This document shows positions 1 to 8,885 of a stretch of 64,000 nt of DNA, piece by piece. A program made the position numbers and the translations under genes. Origin of the DNA: Pseudoalteromonas luteoviolacea S2607 (lineage in GTDB: Bacteria > Pseudomonadota > Gammaproteobacteria > Enterobacterales > Alteromonadaceae); NCBI RefSeq assembly GCF_001625575.1, contig NZ_AUXV01000005.1:49245-113244 (forward strand). The letters are read 5' to 3'. The stretch's first letter is position 1, and every line of letters starts with the position of its first letter. Under the pieces are notes generated by a model, which ran no database searches, was not told the DNA's origin, and saw only the letters and a program-made list of their open reading frames with translations.

Positions 1-1638
1 ATCGGCATCACCAGAGCCGCCAGAAATACTCACCGTTACATTAGATGCACCGGCTGGTAGGTCGAGGTAATAGAATGCAGTATCAGATCGCGCACCACTC
101 AACCCCTCTTTGGCAACCCCATTGATGAGTTTCGCAGGGTCGTTATTAGGGTCTACCAATGTGACCTGTTTTGATGTTGTGGCTGATGCGCCACTTGTAT
201 CTGTTACCGTTAACGAGACATTGTACACGCCATAGGAAGCATAGTTGTGGTTGACAGTAGCACCAAAACCATTGCTTGAAGCGTCGCCATAGCTCCACTC
301 GTATTGGCTAATTGCACCATTTGGAGAACTTGACGCACTGCCATCAAAACTACAACTTAGCGCATTACAGCTGAGCGAGAAGTCAGCAACAGGCATAGGG
401 TCGCTATTGTTGTCGCCATCAGGGATTTGGTTATTGAAGTGTGATGCCACTTTTGGCCAAATCAAGCTGACTTTTGCCCCCTTGTTATGGCAGCCGCCCA
501 AGTGATGTAGCGCGATGACCTTATTACTTGACGCCGCTAGGACAGGTGAGCCAGAAGAACCACCTATGGTGTCACAGTAGTAACCTAGATCTGTACCAGT
601 CCCTCTGCCATTGGCATTGGCATTATTAACTGAACATAAGCCATCGGTGTCGCGATCTGACTCAATAGACAGCTCTTTCGGATTACCCGAACCGTGTTGA
701 GGGATATAGATGCGCTCACCTTGTGTCGCATTGCGCACATCTAAGCCAAAGTAACCAAATGGTTGAGCTTTGGCGAAATCGTTAATCGTGAATAACGTAT
801 AATCAAGGGTATAGTCTGTTGATAGAAAGTCTTTACCTGTTACTTTCACCACGGTCTCAAGTGTCGAGCCATTACACGACGTATGTTGATAGTTAAACCA
901 AACCTCAGTGTTGGATAACTCTGACGCACTTTCTACACAGTGGTTGTTGGTAAACATGCGGTTATCTGGGCCAACACGCCAGCCTGTGCACAATCCACTA
1001 CCATTCATCAGCAGGCGTGCAACAGGGCGGCTACGCTCAAATTCAGTAGAGTGACTGCTTGCCCAGCACTGGACGTCCTTTCTTTCCATCGCACCACAGG
1101 TAGAGCTGATCCCTACGTCCGCTGCGGGCGCCATGTGTAGTTCATTTTCAATACCATGGTCATAGTAATCGATGATGGCGTTTTGACTTACTGTGTTCTG
1201 AGTGCCAGGTGTGTACTCTACAACTGCGGTGTCCGCAGAAATAGACATGGCAGAGAAACTAGTGACACCATCATCGCCTTGACTGAGTGTTGCCGCACGC
1301 ATATTTTGTTCAGTGTATTCATAGCGCTCACTGCCATCCTCTGAACGGACCACCAATTTGCCACCGCCCGCTAAGCTAATGTTTTTAAAATGTAGCTTTA
1401 AATAGCTCGCATTAGGGTGGGAGACTTTTTGGGTGATAACTTGAGTTGCATTGTCACCAGAGAATGTCGCGATGGCTTGAGGCTGAATTTCTAAATTTAA
1501 TTCAGCACGTTTACCAATGGTAGCCATGCTTGTTTTGCTGGTGTATTGCATCATTTGTGCTTCGGTGAGCGCAGTTGTTTGCGCAACGCTGCTCGCGGAT
1601 GCGAGCGCGAGCGCTGATAGTAAATAACGAGTTTTCAT
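1..1638 (-). CDS. Secreted trypsin-like serine protease (lysyl endopeptidase type) with PKD and PPC domains, 3' end outside window
   Basis: The reading frame is open from the ATG at 1638 to the window edge, giving 546 residues of an incomplete protein. It starts with a signal peptide (MKTRYLLSALALASA). A chymotrypsin-fold domain follows: catalytic His233 in FTNNHCV, probable Asp279 in DYTLF (Asp275 is the alternative) and Ser362 in GGSSGSPV. The cysteine-rich surroundings (STCGAM, VQCWAS, GLCTGW, YYCDT, GGCHN) resemble Achromobacter-type lysyl endopeptidases. A PKD domain spans about residues 413-487 (EWSYGDASSN, NVSLTVTD). From about residue 503 the sequence (LSGARSD, FYYLDLPAG) looks like the start of a PPC domain, which is usually cleaved from secreted proteases. 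I infer an extracellular protein-degrading enzyme. Cleavage specificity cannot be read with confidence. Confidence 0.85.
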   Translation of the reverse strand, partial: MKTRYLLSALALASASSVAQTTALTEAQMMQYTSKTSMATIGKRAELNLEIQPQAIATFSGDNATQVITQKVSHPNASYLKLHFKNISLAGGGKLVVRSEDGSERYEYTEQNMRAATLSQGDDGVTSFSAMSISADTAVVEYTPGTQNTVSQNAIIDYYDHGIENELHMAPAADVGISSTCGAMERKDVQCWASSHSTEFERSRPVARLLMNGSGLCTGWRVGPDNRMFTNNHCVESASELSNTEVWFNYQHTSCNGSTLETVVKVTGKDFLSTDYTLDYTLFTINDFAKAQPFGYFGLDVRNATQGERIYIPQHGSGNPKELSIESDRDTDGLCSVNNANANGRGTGTDLGYYCDTIGGSSGSPVLAASSNKVIALHHLGGCHNKGAKVSLIWPKVASHFNNQIPDGDNNSDPMPVADFSLSCNALSCSFDGSASSSPNGAISQYEWSYGDASSNGFGATVNHNYASYGVYNVSLTVTDTSGASATTSKQVTLVDPNNDPAKLINGVAKEGLSGARSDTAFYYLDLPAGASNVTVSISGGSGDAD

Positions 1639-1754
1639 TTATGTTCCTTGTTAGTGTGGTGTTGAATAAAAATTAAACATCCACAAAACAAAATAATCCT
1701 ATAAAACCCAATTGTAAAGAAAATGATAATCAAATATTTTTATTGTGTGTGTTT

Positions 1755-2909
1755 TTACTTGTTGCTTGGGATCGCATCTCGTTTAGCTTGAAAAAGTGCG
1801 CGCTTTTCAGGATCGGAAGACTTTTCAACCGCCAATGCGAGTAAACGTTCAGTCATTTCGATTTCGCCTTTCGCATAATAAATACGCGCAAGTTCGAAAT
1901 AGGGCTCAGGAATGTAGGGGGCTTCAATGATGACATCTTTAAGCTCTTTTATTGCTTTGTTATATTTGCCTTTTTTTGCAGAGCGTTGCGCCAGCTGAAT
2001 TTTGTCAAAGGGAGTTGTAGCGCTGCTATCTAAACTTGCTTCTAGATACTCAACAAGTACATGGTCTGCTTGTTTTTTTGCCAGTGATAGATAATTTGCC
2101 AGTAAATTTTGACTAATAAGTTGATGCGTTTTTGCGTATCCAAAAATCTCTAATGCTTGGGCTTGTTGACCTGTTCGGCGATGTAAAACGGCGGCAATGT
2201 TAATAAGCTCAGGGTCATAAGGGGTATAATTAAGTGCTTTTGTTAATAAGCTGTAGCTTTTATCAAACTGCTCATCCAGCAAAGCATCAACGGATTTATT
2301 GGCATAATATTTAGCAACTAAATCCTGATAACTTGCCGTATCTATGAAAAAGCTGTCTTGGGCTGGAAAGTAATCAACGACAGTACCTGCGCGGATAATC
2401 TCAAATTCGTTTGGAGAAGTAGTTACTTTAGGTGCTAATAACTTAGTGCGGAAGTGATTTGAAATTAGGATGGTGTTATTGTCTTTGCGAAAGACCGGAA
2501 TAGTTCCAACTTCTCTAAAGGTTGTCTCTACTTGCGCTAAATTGGCATAGGCTTGGGTTAATATCGCCAGTGAAATGCAGTTTCCCTCATTTCGTGTTAA
2601 AGACTCCTGCGCTGTTAATGTTTCGCCGTCATAAGTGAACTGGTCTAAGCGTTGTTCAAGATAGTTAAAGACTGCCTTATCAGCCCTTATCCCTCGATTT
2701 ACTTCTTCATTAAAGTAGGCCATAAACTTCTGTTGTTCTTGTTCTGACAGCAAGAATATTTCAGACTCTTCAATTGTTGGTTGAGGTAGAAATGTATTTT
2801 CACTAAAGAGTGTGTTGACGTGAGGCATGGTTGTTTCAGGTACTTCTTTTGAGATATTACAAGCACTTAAAAGAAAAAATATAGGGAGTAGTACCAAGCT
2901 TTTCATCAT
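1755..2909 (-). CDS. TPR-repeat lipoprotein with a transglutaminase-like segment
   Basis: This 384-residue protein has a lipoprotein signal peptide with the lipobox LSAC, so lipidation is expected at Cys17. Residues about 85-185 contain RNEGNCISLAILTQAYA, which resembles the active-site Cys helix of the transglutaminase-like (DUF1460/TgpA-like) fold, with Cys111 as the candidate nucleophile. The C-terminal half (about 200-375) is made of TPR-like helical pairs, for example DPELINIAAVLHRRTGQQAQAL and IPEPYFELARIYYAKGEIE. The family is a common but uncharacterised envelope lipoprotein in marine gammaproteobacteria. It probably sits on the periplasmic face of a membrane and binds partner proteins. 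Both genes here are on the minus strand, with a 116-bp gap that holds no obvious terminator. Confidence 0.75.
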   Translation of the reverse strand: MMKSLVLLPIFFLLSACNISKEVPETTMPHVNTLFSENTFLPQPTIEESEIFLLSEQEQQKFMAYFNEEVNRGIRADKAVFNYLEQRLDQFTYDGETLTAQESLTRNEGNCISLAILTQAYANLAQVETTFREVGTIPVFRKDNNTILISNHFRTKLLAPKVTTSPNEFEIIRAGTVVDYFPAQDSFFIDTASYQDLVAKYYANKSVDALLDEQFDKSYSLLTKALNYTPYDPELINIAAVLHRRTGQQAQALEIFGYAKTHQLISQNLLANYLSLAKKQADHVLVEYLEASLDSSATTPFDKIQLAQRSAKKGKYNKAIKELKDVIIEAPYIPEPYFELARIYYAKGEIEMTERLLALAVEKSSDPEKRALFQAKRDAIPSNK

Positions 2910-3213
2910 AAAAATAGTTCCTTCAAGATGATAAACGACCTCTACTTTATGTCAGAAATTCGATTGATTATCAACAAAATAAAAAGAAGCTAAACCCAAG
3001 TGGCGAGTGTGTGCAGCGACTTATGCATAACTCAGATATTACGCCGTTGCAATTACGGAATTGACACGCGATATTTTCGAATGTGAGACATGTAAATATT
3101 ACGGCTTATTTTAAGTTTCTGAAATATATGGCTTTTAAATTTGGTACGTTTCTCGCTCTGCAGTCACTCGATATCACTTTTGATGTCGAACTTTTATGAA
3201 GAGTGAATAATGT
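2910..3213. other. Intergenic region between divergent genes
   Basis: This 304-bp AT-rich gap separates the minus-strand lipoprotein gene from the plus-strand efflux operon, so promoters for both should lie here. I could not assign convincing -35/-10 pairs and see no RNA gene or repeat. Confidence 0.5.
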
Positions 3214-4464
3214 ATGGATATAAACCTAGCGCCGCGTCGGTACGCTAAAGCGCGAAAATATCGCGGTGTTTTAATGGGACTGGTCTGTTTGACCGTAAGT
3301 CTTGTGGTGTTTTGGAGTCAATTGGACTCGACGGTGAATGTCGACCGTCAGTCGCTAATCTTCGATTCTGCGGTGCGAGGTCCATTAGCTATAAAAGTGC
3401 AGGCGTTTGGCATACTGAAGAGTGCCCGTCAGCAAACGATTACGACACCAAGTGCCGGTATTGTCATGGCAATTATGCGAAAGGCGGGTGAGCCGGTTAA
3501 TAAGGGAGATGTGATAGCGGTACTGAGTAATGATGATTTGGACCTGCGGCTAACGAAAATGCAGCAACACCTTGAGGCAGTCCAAATACAATATGAATTA
3601 GATAAGATTAGACAGCATCGTGAGGTACTTACCGAACAAGCGAAGTTGGCCAGCATCCGTGGCAAGCTCGCGACATTACAAATTCGTTATCGAGCGCAGG
3701 AAGATTTGGCAAAACAGGGTGTTGTATCTCAATTGTCATTTTTACAGACGCAAGCTGAACGGGACAGTCTAAGGTTGCAGTTAAACAATGCACAAGAACG
3801 TATTGTGCAATTACAAGATATGCATCACAAAGAATTGGCCATCACAAAAAACAAAGTCGTACTAAAAGCGCAGGAGTTGAAGGCTTTAAATCGCAAGATT
3901 ATGGCCCTTGAAATACGCGCGCCGAGTGATGGCGTCATAGAGAGCATGCCGCTGGGGTTAGGCGAAAGCGTGCTAAGAGGCGGTATTATTGCATCGATGG
4001 GCAGCCAAAATGAGCTGACTGCTGTCTTGCAAGTCGCCCAGACGGATGCGCAGAAAATCCAATTAGGGCAAGCGGTTGAAATAAAGGTTGGAGAACAAAC
4101 CGCTGCGGCACAGATCTCGCGTATTGACCCAGTTGTAACCAATCACAGTGTTTTAGTTGAGGCTGCAATACTTAATGAGGTGCCTACTGCCGCAAGGCCG
4201 AAACTGAGTGTAGAAGCTGTAATCACCGTCGAAAATTTACTAGATGTGGTATACATTCGTCAGCCTGTAGGTTCATTCACCCGTCAAACTGGGCGCATAT
4301 ATCGGGTTTTAAAAGAAGGCAAGTCGGAGCTAATTGACGTCGTATTTGGTCGTCAATCGGGGCGTTATATCATTGTTGAGCAAGGCCTTAATGCTGGAGA
4401 TACAGTGATTTTATCAGACCTTAAGCACCTTGTTCAGCAAGGTGCTAGCCTCGTGATTCAATAG
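3214..4464 (+). CDS. Periplasmic adaptor (membrane fusion protein) of a MacAB-type ABC exporter
   Basis: This 416-residue HlyD/MacA-family adaptor has one N-terminal membrane segment at about residues 20-36 (VLMGLVCLTVSLVVFW). A split lipoyl/biotinyl-like domain follows (TTPSAGIVMAIMRKAGEPV ... IRAPSDGVIESMPLGLGE). Between the two halves is a long alpha-helical coiled-coil hairpin (about 105-215). Beta-barrel and membrane-proximal domains end the protein. Such adaptors link an inner-membrane pump to a TolC-like channel. It is the first gene of a three-gene operon with the ATPase (8 bp downstream) and permease. No outer-membrane channel gene is present nearby, so TolC is probably supplied from elsewhere. 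Substrate is unknown. Confidence 0.85.
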   Translation: MDINLAPRRYAKARKYRGVLMGLVCLTVSLVVFWSQLDSTVNVDRQSLIFDSAVRGPLAIKVQAFGILKSARQQTITTPSAGIVMAIMRKAGEPVNKGDVIAVLSNDDLDLRLTKMQQHLEAVQIQYELDKIRQHREVLTEQAKLASIRGKLATLQIRYRAQEDLAKQGVVSQLSFLQTQAERDSLRLQLNNAQERIVQLQDMHHKELAITKNKVVLKAQELKALNRKIMALEIRAPSDGVIESMPLGLGESVLRGGIIASMGSQNELTAVLQVAQTDAQKIQLGQAVEIKVGEQTAAAQISRIDPVVTNHSVLVEAAILNEVPTAARPKLSVEAVITVENLLDVVYIRQPVGSFTRQTGRIYRVLKEGKSELIDVVFGRQSGRYIIVEQGLNAGDTVILSDLKHLVQQGASLVIQ

Positions 4465-4472
4465 GAGTAGGC

Positions 4473-5198
4473 ATGAAAAAAATTATTGAGATGTCCGGCA
4501 TCGGCAAAGTATTTGAAACAACAGATGTGCATACGCATGCGTTAAGAAATATCGATATTACTATTGCTCAAGGAGAGTTTGTCTCGGTATCGGGTCCTTC
4601 AGGGTGTGGTAAATCGACTTTATTATCCATTATGGGACTGTTAGAGCCTGCCACTTCGGGCCGTTATCTATTAGCAGGCAATCCCATTGATTCATTGACA
4701 ACAGATCAGCGAGCAGAATTTAGAAATAATCACATTGGTTTTATCTTTCAATCGTTCAACCTAGTCGACTCAATGACGGTATTCGAAAATACTGCGCTAC
4801 CTTTGCGCTATCGAGAACCAAAACCTAGCGTACACACAGTCAGAGAGGGAGTGAAGGCGTGCTTGGAGAAAGTCGGGCTATCTCATCGAATGATGCATAC
4901 GCCGAGTCAACTATCTGGTGGACAGCAACAGCGCGTTGCCATTGCTAGAGCCTTGGTGACGGAGCCGAGTATTTTGTTAGTTGATGAAGCGACTGGCAAC
5001 CTCGACTCGAAAAGTGGTGATGCTGTGATGTCTTTGATTGGCGAGCTGCATCGGCAGGGCACGACTATTTGCATGGTGACCCACGATGCTCGCTATGCAG
5101 ATATGGCGTCAAGGCAAATTAAGCTTTTTGATGGCGAATTGCTCGGTACGGTGCACAGATCAGCGGTGCCATCACCATCAGGTTTATGGTCGTTGTAG
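4473..5198 (+). CDS. ABC transporter ATP-binding protein, MacB/LolD type
   Basis: This 241-residue nucleotide-binding subunit has a Walker A motif at residues 41-49 (GPSGCGKST), a Q-loop (FIFQSFNLVD), the ABC signature LSGGQQQR at 147-154, Walker B ILLVDE at 167-172 and the switch His in MVTHD. These place it in the MacB/LolD/FtsE group, which drives mechanotransmission pumps rather than conventional importers. An SD-like AGGAG lies just upstream of the ATG, and the gene follows the adaptor by 8 bp. It should pair with the FtsX-like permease encoded 16 bp downstream. Confidence 0.93.
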   Translation: MKKIIEMSGIGKVFETTDVHTHALRNIDITIAQGEFVSVSGPSGCGKSTLLSIMGLLEPATSGRYLLAGNPIDSLTTDQRAEFRNNHIGFIFQSFNLVDSMTVFENTALPLRYREPKPSVHTVREGVKACLEKVGLSHRMMHTPSQLSGGQQQRVAIARALVTEPSILLVDEATGNLDSKSGDAVMSLIGELHRQGTTICMVTHDARYADMASRQIKLFDGELLGTVHRSAVPSPSGLWSL

Positions 5199-5214
5199 CG
5201 AGAGGAAACGCCAG

Positions 5215-7620
5215 ATGTGGAATGAACAGCGCAGTGCGTTTTTGGCACTATTAAATAATGTCAGATTTACTTTGCCATTTGTGTTTTTGCTGGCGCTTGC
5301 CCTTGCGGGTGGGGTGTTGGTGAGTTTAATTGCTTGGCATGCGTATGCGCCACTGCCTTATAAGGATGCAAATAGAATTGTTTGGTTGCAAGGTTCTATG
5401 GCTGATCAACAGGGGCAGCCTATCATGAATAAAGCTTTGTCGAACATTGCTGCTCAGTATATTGCTGACAATACATCTCAGCTGGATTTAGTAGCCCCTA
5501 TTTTCTTTGCTGAGAGCTTGTTAGAGAGGCATCGAGCACAACCACGCGTTAATGTGGCATATACCTATTCTAGCTATTTTGAGTTATTTGGGCTGACGTT
5601 GCGCGCAGGACGCTACTTTGGTCAACATCCGAATGACACTCGCGTGAAAAAAGAGGTCGTCGTGAGTGAATGCTTTGCACATCGCTTTTTGAAAAAGAGT
5701 GACGAGCCGTGGCGAACAGCCAGCGACCTTCTTGCGCGCACCATTCAATTAGATAAGCAGACATACCATGTCGTTGGGATAGTTGAATGTAGTGAACGTA
5801 TCCCACAATTAAAAAGTGCAAATCATCAAACAGATATTTTTATTAATTTTACTGGCGTGGTTGACCGTGAAAAACCACTGTCTGAACACCTCTCAGTGCG
5901 ACACGAAACGTTTGTGGTAGGCCGGCTTAAAGCGGGGACCTTGATTAAACCCGTGGCCAAGGATGTGGTTGCACACCTCAATAAAAAGTTTAGTGAGGGT
6001 TTAGTTAGTATGGGTCATGGCAAAGGGATGCAATTGAGCTTTGAATATCAGCCGTTGAAAGGACTGATAAAAGGTGAGATTCAAAGTATCGGCAATTGGC
6101 TGTTGTTAGGTGGGTTAGCGTTATTATTCATCACTTTAGTTAACCTGTTTGTCTATTACTTGCTTGACTTCAAAAAACAGCAAACAGAATTGGCATTGAA
6201 AGTGACCCTAGGTGCTAAAGAGGGAGTTTTGCGCAAGGCGCACTATCGTCAACTTGGCACGGTGTTTTTGGTCTCGGCAATGGGCGCCATATTACTGAGT
6301 GAGTTTGGTATAGCCATGATTCGGGTGCTTTCTGCGGATACCTATGCGCATATGAATTGGCTGCACTTGTATTGGTGGCATCACTTAATCATGATCGCGA
6401 TTGCACTGGCCGTATCATTTGGCTTTGCGCATTGTGGGTTTGCTCAGCTATCGTTTTTCCGTTTACATAACCAGCTTCAAGGTAGCGGAAAAGGGCAAGC
6501 AAAGCAGCTGCCAGTATGGCTAAGCAGCAGCGTATTAGTAATTCAGCTGAGTGTGGGGTTAGTTGTACTGTGTTTGAGTTTTTGGCTATTTGTATATTTT
6601 GCAAATCGCTTATTTGTTCCAACGGGCCTTGATCCCAGTGGAGTGATGTTTGTTGAGCGCCAACAATATTCATGGGGCCAAAGTAGTACAGAGGTGAGTG
6701 CTCGCAAACAAGTGTTTCTCGCCAATCAGCGAGCATTGCTGGCCCATCCAAAAGTTGAAGCTGTGGCGCTGAGTGCGATTGCGCCATTCAATACAAGTTA
6801 TGTCGCGCGTGTGGGGACGACCCCTAAAAGTGCTGAACATATTGCGATGAATTCGCAGCTTGTTGGTGCTGGCTATTTTGACTTGCTATCCATGCAACTC
6901 TTAGCTGGGCGTGATTTTAATCAGCAGGATATAGATGCACGCAATGGAGCAATTATAAATCGCACGGCAGCGCACCTACTCGCACTGGGTGAGACAGATA
7001 TTGGGAAATGGATTTATCAAGGAAATCAAGCACCAGTACGTTTACTTGGTATAGTGGATAACATCTTCACGCATAAAACGGGGGCTCCTGCAACCGTGTA
7101 TTTCCCACATAACTACTATGAGACCAATTTACTGATAAAACTCAGAGCCGGTCACGTTATGCGCAAAGAAGAGGTTGTTCATGTACTGAAACGTCAAGAA
7201 ATCACACAAAACATCAGTCGGTTTGATGCGCTTGCGTCCCAAGTCGCAGAGCTTAATAAGTCTGCGAAGCTCAGCTTATTCGGCGGCGTTGGGTTGTGTT
7301 TTTTAATTATCGTTCAAGTCGTTGTAGGTTTATATGGATTGCTTGGTAACCTTGCTCACAGTGAGCGTCCTGTGTTGCGTATTAAGCAGCAATTAGGCGC
7401 GAAAGGTAAGCATTTGATGCGTGAGCAAGTGTTACTTCGATTGAGGCATTTTTTGCTAGCAACACTGATGGCAACAAGTGTAATTTTAATGGTTGCCAGT
7501 GTTATATCAAATACGGTGCCAATATTATTAATTTGCTACTTATTGGCATTGCTCATTATCTTTAGCTTACTGTTTTTTATAGATATACACCATGTCTATC
7601 GACAGTTTAAAAAAGATTGA
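5215..7620 (+). CDS. ABC transporter permease with two FtsX-like modules
   Basis: I place the start at the ATG at 5215 because it is preceded by AGAGGA at good spacing; an upstream in-frame start would overlap the ATPase gene by over 100 bp. The product is 801 residues. A membrane segment near residues 18-42 precedes a MacB-like periplasmic core domain (about 45-280). Then come FtsX-type membrane helices around 290-430, a second anchor at about 465-485, a second periplasmic domain and three C-terminal helices. This duplicated MacB_PCD/FtsX layout is typical of 800-residue permeases that move substrates in the periplasm or expel peptides and lipids. Partners are the adaptor and ATPase upstream. 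Confidence 0.87.
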   Translation: MWNEQRSAFLALLNNVRFTLPFVFLLALALAGGVLVSLIAWHAYAPLPYKDANRIVWLQGSMADQQGQPIMNKALSNIAAQYIADNTSQLDLVAPIFFAESLLERHRAQPRVNVAYTYSSYFELFGLTLRAGRYFGQHPNDTRVKKEVVVSECFAHRFLKKSDEPWRTASDLLARTIQLDKQTYHVVGIVECSERIPQLKSANHQTDIFINFTGVVDREKPLSEHLSVRHETFVVGRLKAGTLIKPVAKDVVAHLNKKFSEGLVSMGHGKGMQLSFEYQPLKGLIKGEIQSIGNWLLLGGLALLFITLVNLFVYYLLDFKKQQTELALKVTLGAKEGVLRKAHYRQLGTVFLVSAMGAILLSEFGIAMIRVLSADTYAHMNWLHLYWWHHLIMIAIALAVSFGFAHCGFAQLSFFRLHNQLQGSGKGQAKQLPVWLSSSVLVIQLSVGLVVLCLSFWLFVYFANRLFVPTGLDPSGVMFVERQQYSWGQSSTEVSARKQVFLANQRALLAHPKVEAVALSAIAPFNTSYVARVGTTPKSAEHIAMNSQLVGAGYFDLLSMQLLAGRDFNQQDIDARNGAIINRTAAHLLALGETDIGKWIYQGNQAPVRLLGIVDNIFTHKTGAPATVYFPHNYYETNLLIKLRAGHVMRKEEVVHVLKRQEITQNISRFDALASQVAELNKSAKLSLFGGVGLCFLIIVQVVVGLYGLLGNLAHSERPVLRIKQQLGAKGKHLMREQVLLRLRHFLLATLMATSVILMVASVISNTVPILLICYLLALLIIFSLLFFIDIHHVYRQFKKD

Positions 7621-7709
7621 AGAGTTGTAACAGATTCTTACAAATGTCACACCCTGCATGACACAAATCTTGATAAGATAGCAGTAGGAAATTATCAATA
7701 GGTGCGGTC

Positions 7710-8876
7710 ATGCAAGCAAACACACTAAAATGGATATTACCCTTCGTTGCGTTGGGTATCGGTATCGCTGGGTTTATGGGAATAAATGCCGTGGCAAAAG
7801 GCGATGAAGAGTCGGATGTCGTTGACACAAGGCCTATCGTTGAGGTTGAAGCTTTACAAGCTCAAGATCACCAAGTGGTGATTAACAGTTATGGCGAAGT
7901 ACAGCCTTTAGAGCAAACCATGCTGTCAGTGCAGGTTTCAGGTGAAATAGACTATTGGCATCCAAACTTTGTCGCCGGTGGTGTGATCAACAAAGGCGAT
8001 GTGCTCTTAAAAATAGAAACAGACAATTATCAAGCCGCTGTATTACAAGCTGAGGCAGCGCTTTCTAGTGCACAGGCGCAATTGATTGAAGAGCAAGCAT
8101 TAGCGGATGTTGCAGCCGATGAGGCCAAACGCTTTCCTAACAAAAAACACACCGACCTGTTCCTTCGCAAGCCCCAACTCCTGAGCGCGAAGGCTGCGGT
8201 TAAATCCGCTCAAGCTGCATTGAGCCGAGCACAGCGTGATTTAGACAACTGTGAAGTCGTTGCCCCATTTAATGCGCTTGTTGTATCTAGAGACGTTGGC
8301 CTAGGTCAGTTTGTGAATACAGGTGCAGCGGTTGCAAGGCTTAACAACATTGAGCAAGCAGAGATAATTATTCCGATTGCTGGTTTTGATTCTATTTTCT
8401 TGCCAGAAAATGTATCTGGTATAGAAGCGACATTGTCTCAAAAAGGTCTCAACGGATTTACGCGCCAAGCATACATTCATCGCGACTTAGGTGTAGTCGA
8501 TCAACAGACTCGTATGAATAACCTAGTCGTTCGTATTGATGACCCATATGGGCTTACCAACAATGCTCCGGCAATTAAATTTGGCACCTATGTACAAGTT
8601 CAATTTGCTGGCAAGACGTTAAGACAAATCTACCGCCTTCCTCAGGAGTTAGTAAACAATCAAACGGTGTGGTTACTAAACTCTGACGCTGAGTTAGAAC
8701 CACGTGCAGTACAAGTTATACGTGAAGAAGGTGCATATTACCTAGTGGGTGAAGGTCTTTCTAATAGCGACACTGTTGTTGTGACTTTACCTGAATACCC
8801 GCAACGCGGCATGGCCGTTAAAGTTGCTGGTAGTGAGCAGGGTAAAGGAGAGTCTGATAATGTGGGAAAGCTGTAA
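7710..8876 (+). CDS. RND efflux periplasmic adaptor subunit
   Basis: This 388-residue HlyD/AcrA-family protein has one N-terminal hydrophobic segment (ILPFVALGIGIAGFMGINAVA) that is a signal anchor; no lipobox is seen. A lipoyl-like domain is split around a short helical hairpin (about 105-175), with the second half starting at NCEVVAPFNALVVSRDVGLG. Beta-barrel and membrane-proximal domains follow. It precedes the RND pump gene by 9 bp and the two are clearly co-transcribed. The 89-bp gap upstream contains a short palindrome, TGTCA-N9-TGACA, and the phase change from the ABC operon suggests an own promoter. Substrate cannot be inferred. Confidence 0.9.
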   Translation: MQANTLKWILPFVALGIGIAGFMGINAVAKGDEESDVVDTRPIVEVEALQAQDHQVVINSYGEVQPLEQTMLSVQVSGEIDYWHPNFVAGGVINKGDVLLKIETDNYQAAVLQAEAALSSAQAQLIEEQALADVAADEAKRFPNKKHTDLFLRKPQLLSAKAAVKSAQAALSRAQRDLDNCEVVAPFNALVVSRDVGLGQFVNTGAAVARLNNIEQAEIIIPIAGFDSIFLPENVSGIEATLSQKGLNGFTRQAYIHRDLGVVDQQTRMNNLVVRIDDPYGLTNNAPAIKFGTYVQVQFAGKTLRQIYRLPQELVNNQTVWLLNSDAELEPRAVQVIREEGAYYLVGEGLSNSDTVVVTLPEYPQRGMAVKVAGSEQGKGESDNVGKL

Positions 8877-8885
8877 CGGCAGGGA

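Noticed and set aside
940..1344. Two small plus-strand open frames opposite the secreted protease
   Set aside because: They are antisense shadows of the protease gene, with no SD and compositionally odd proteins.
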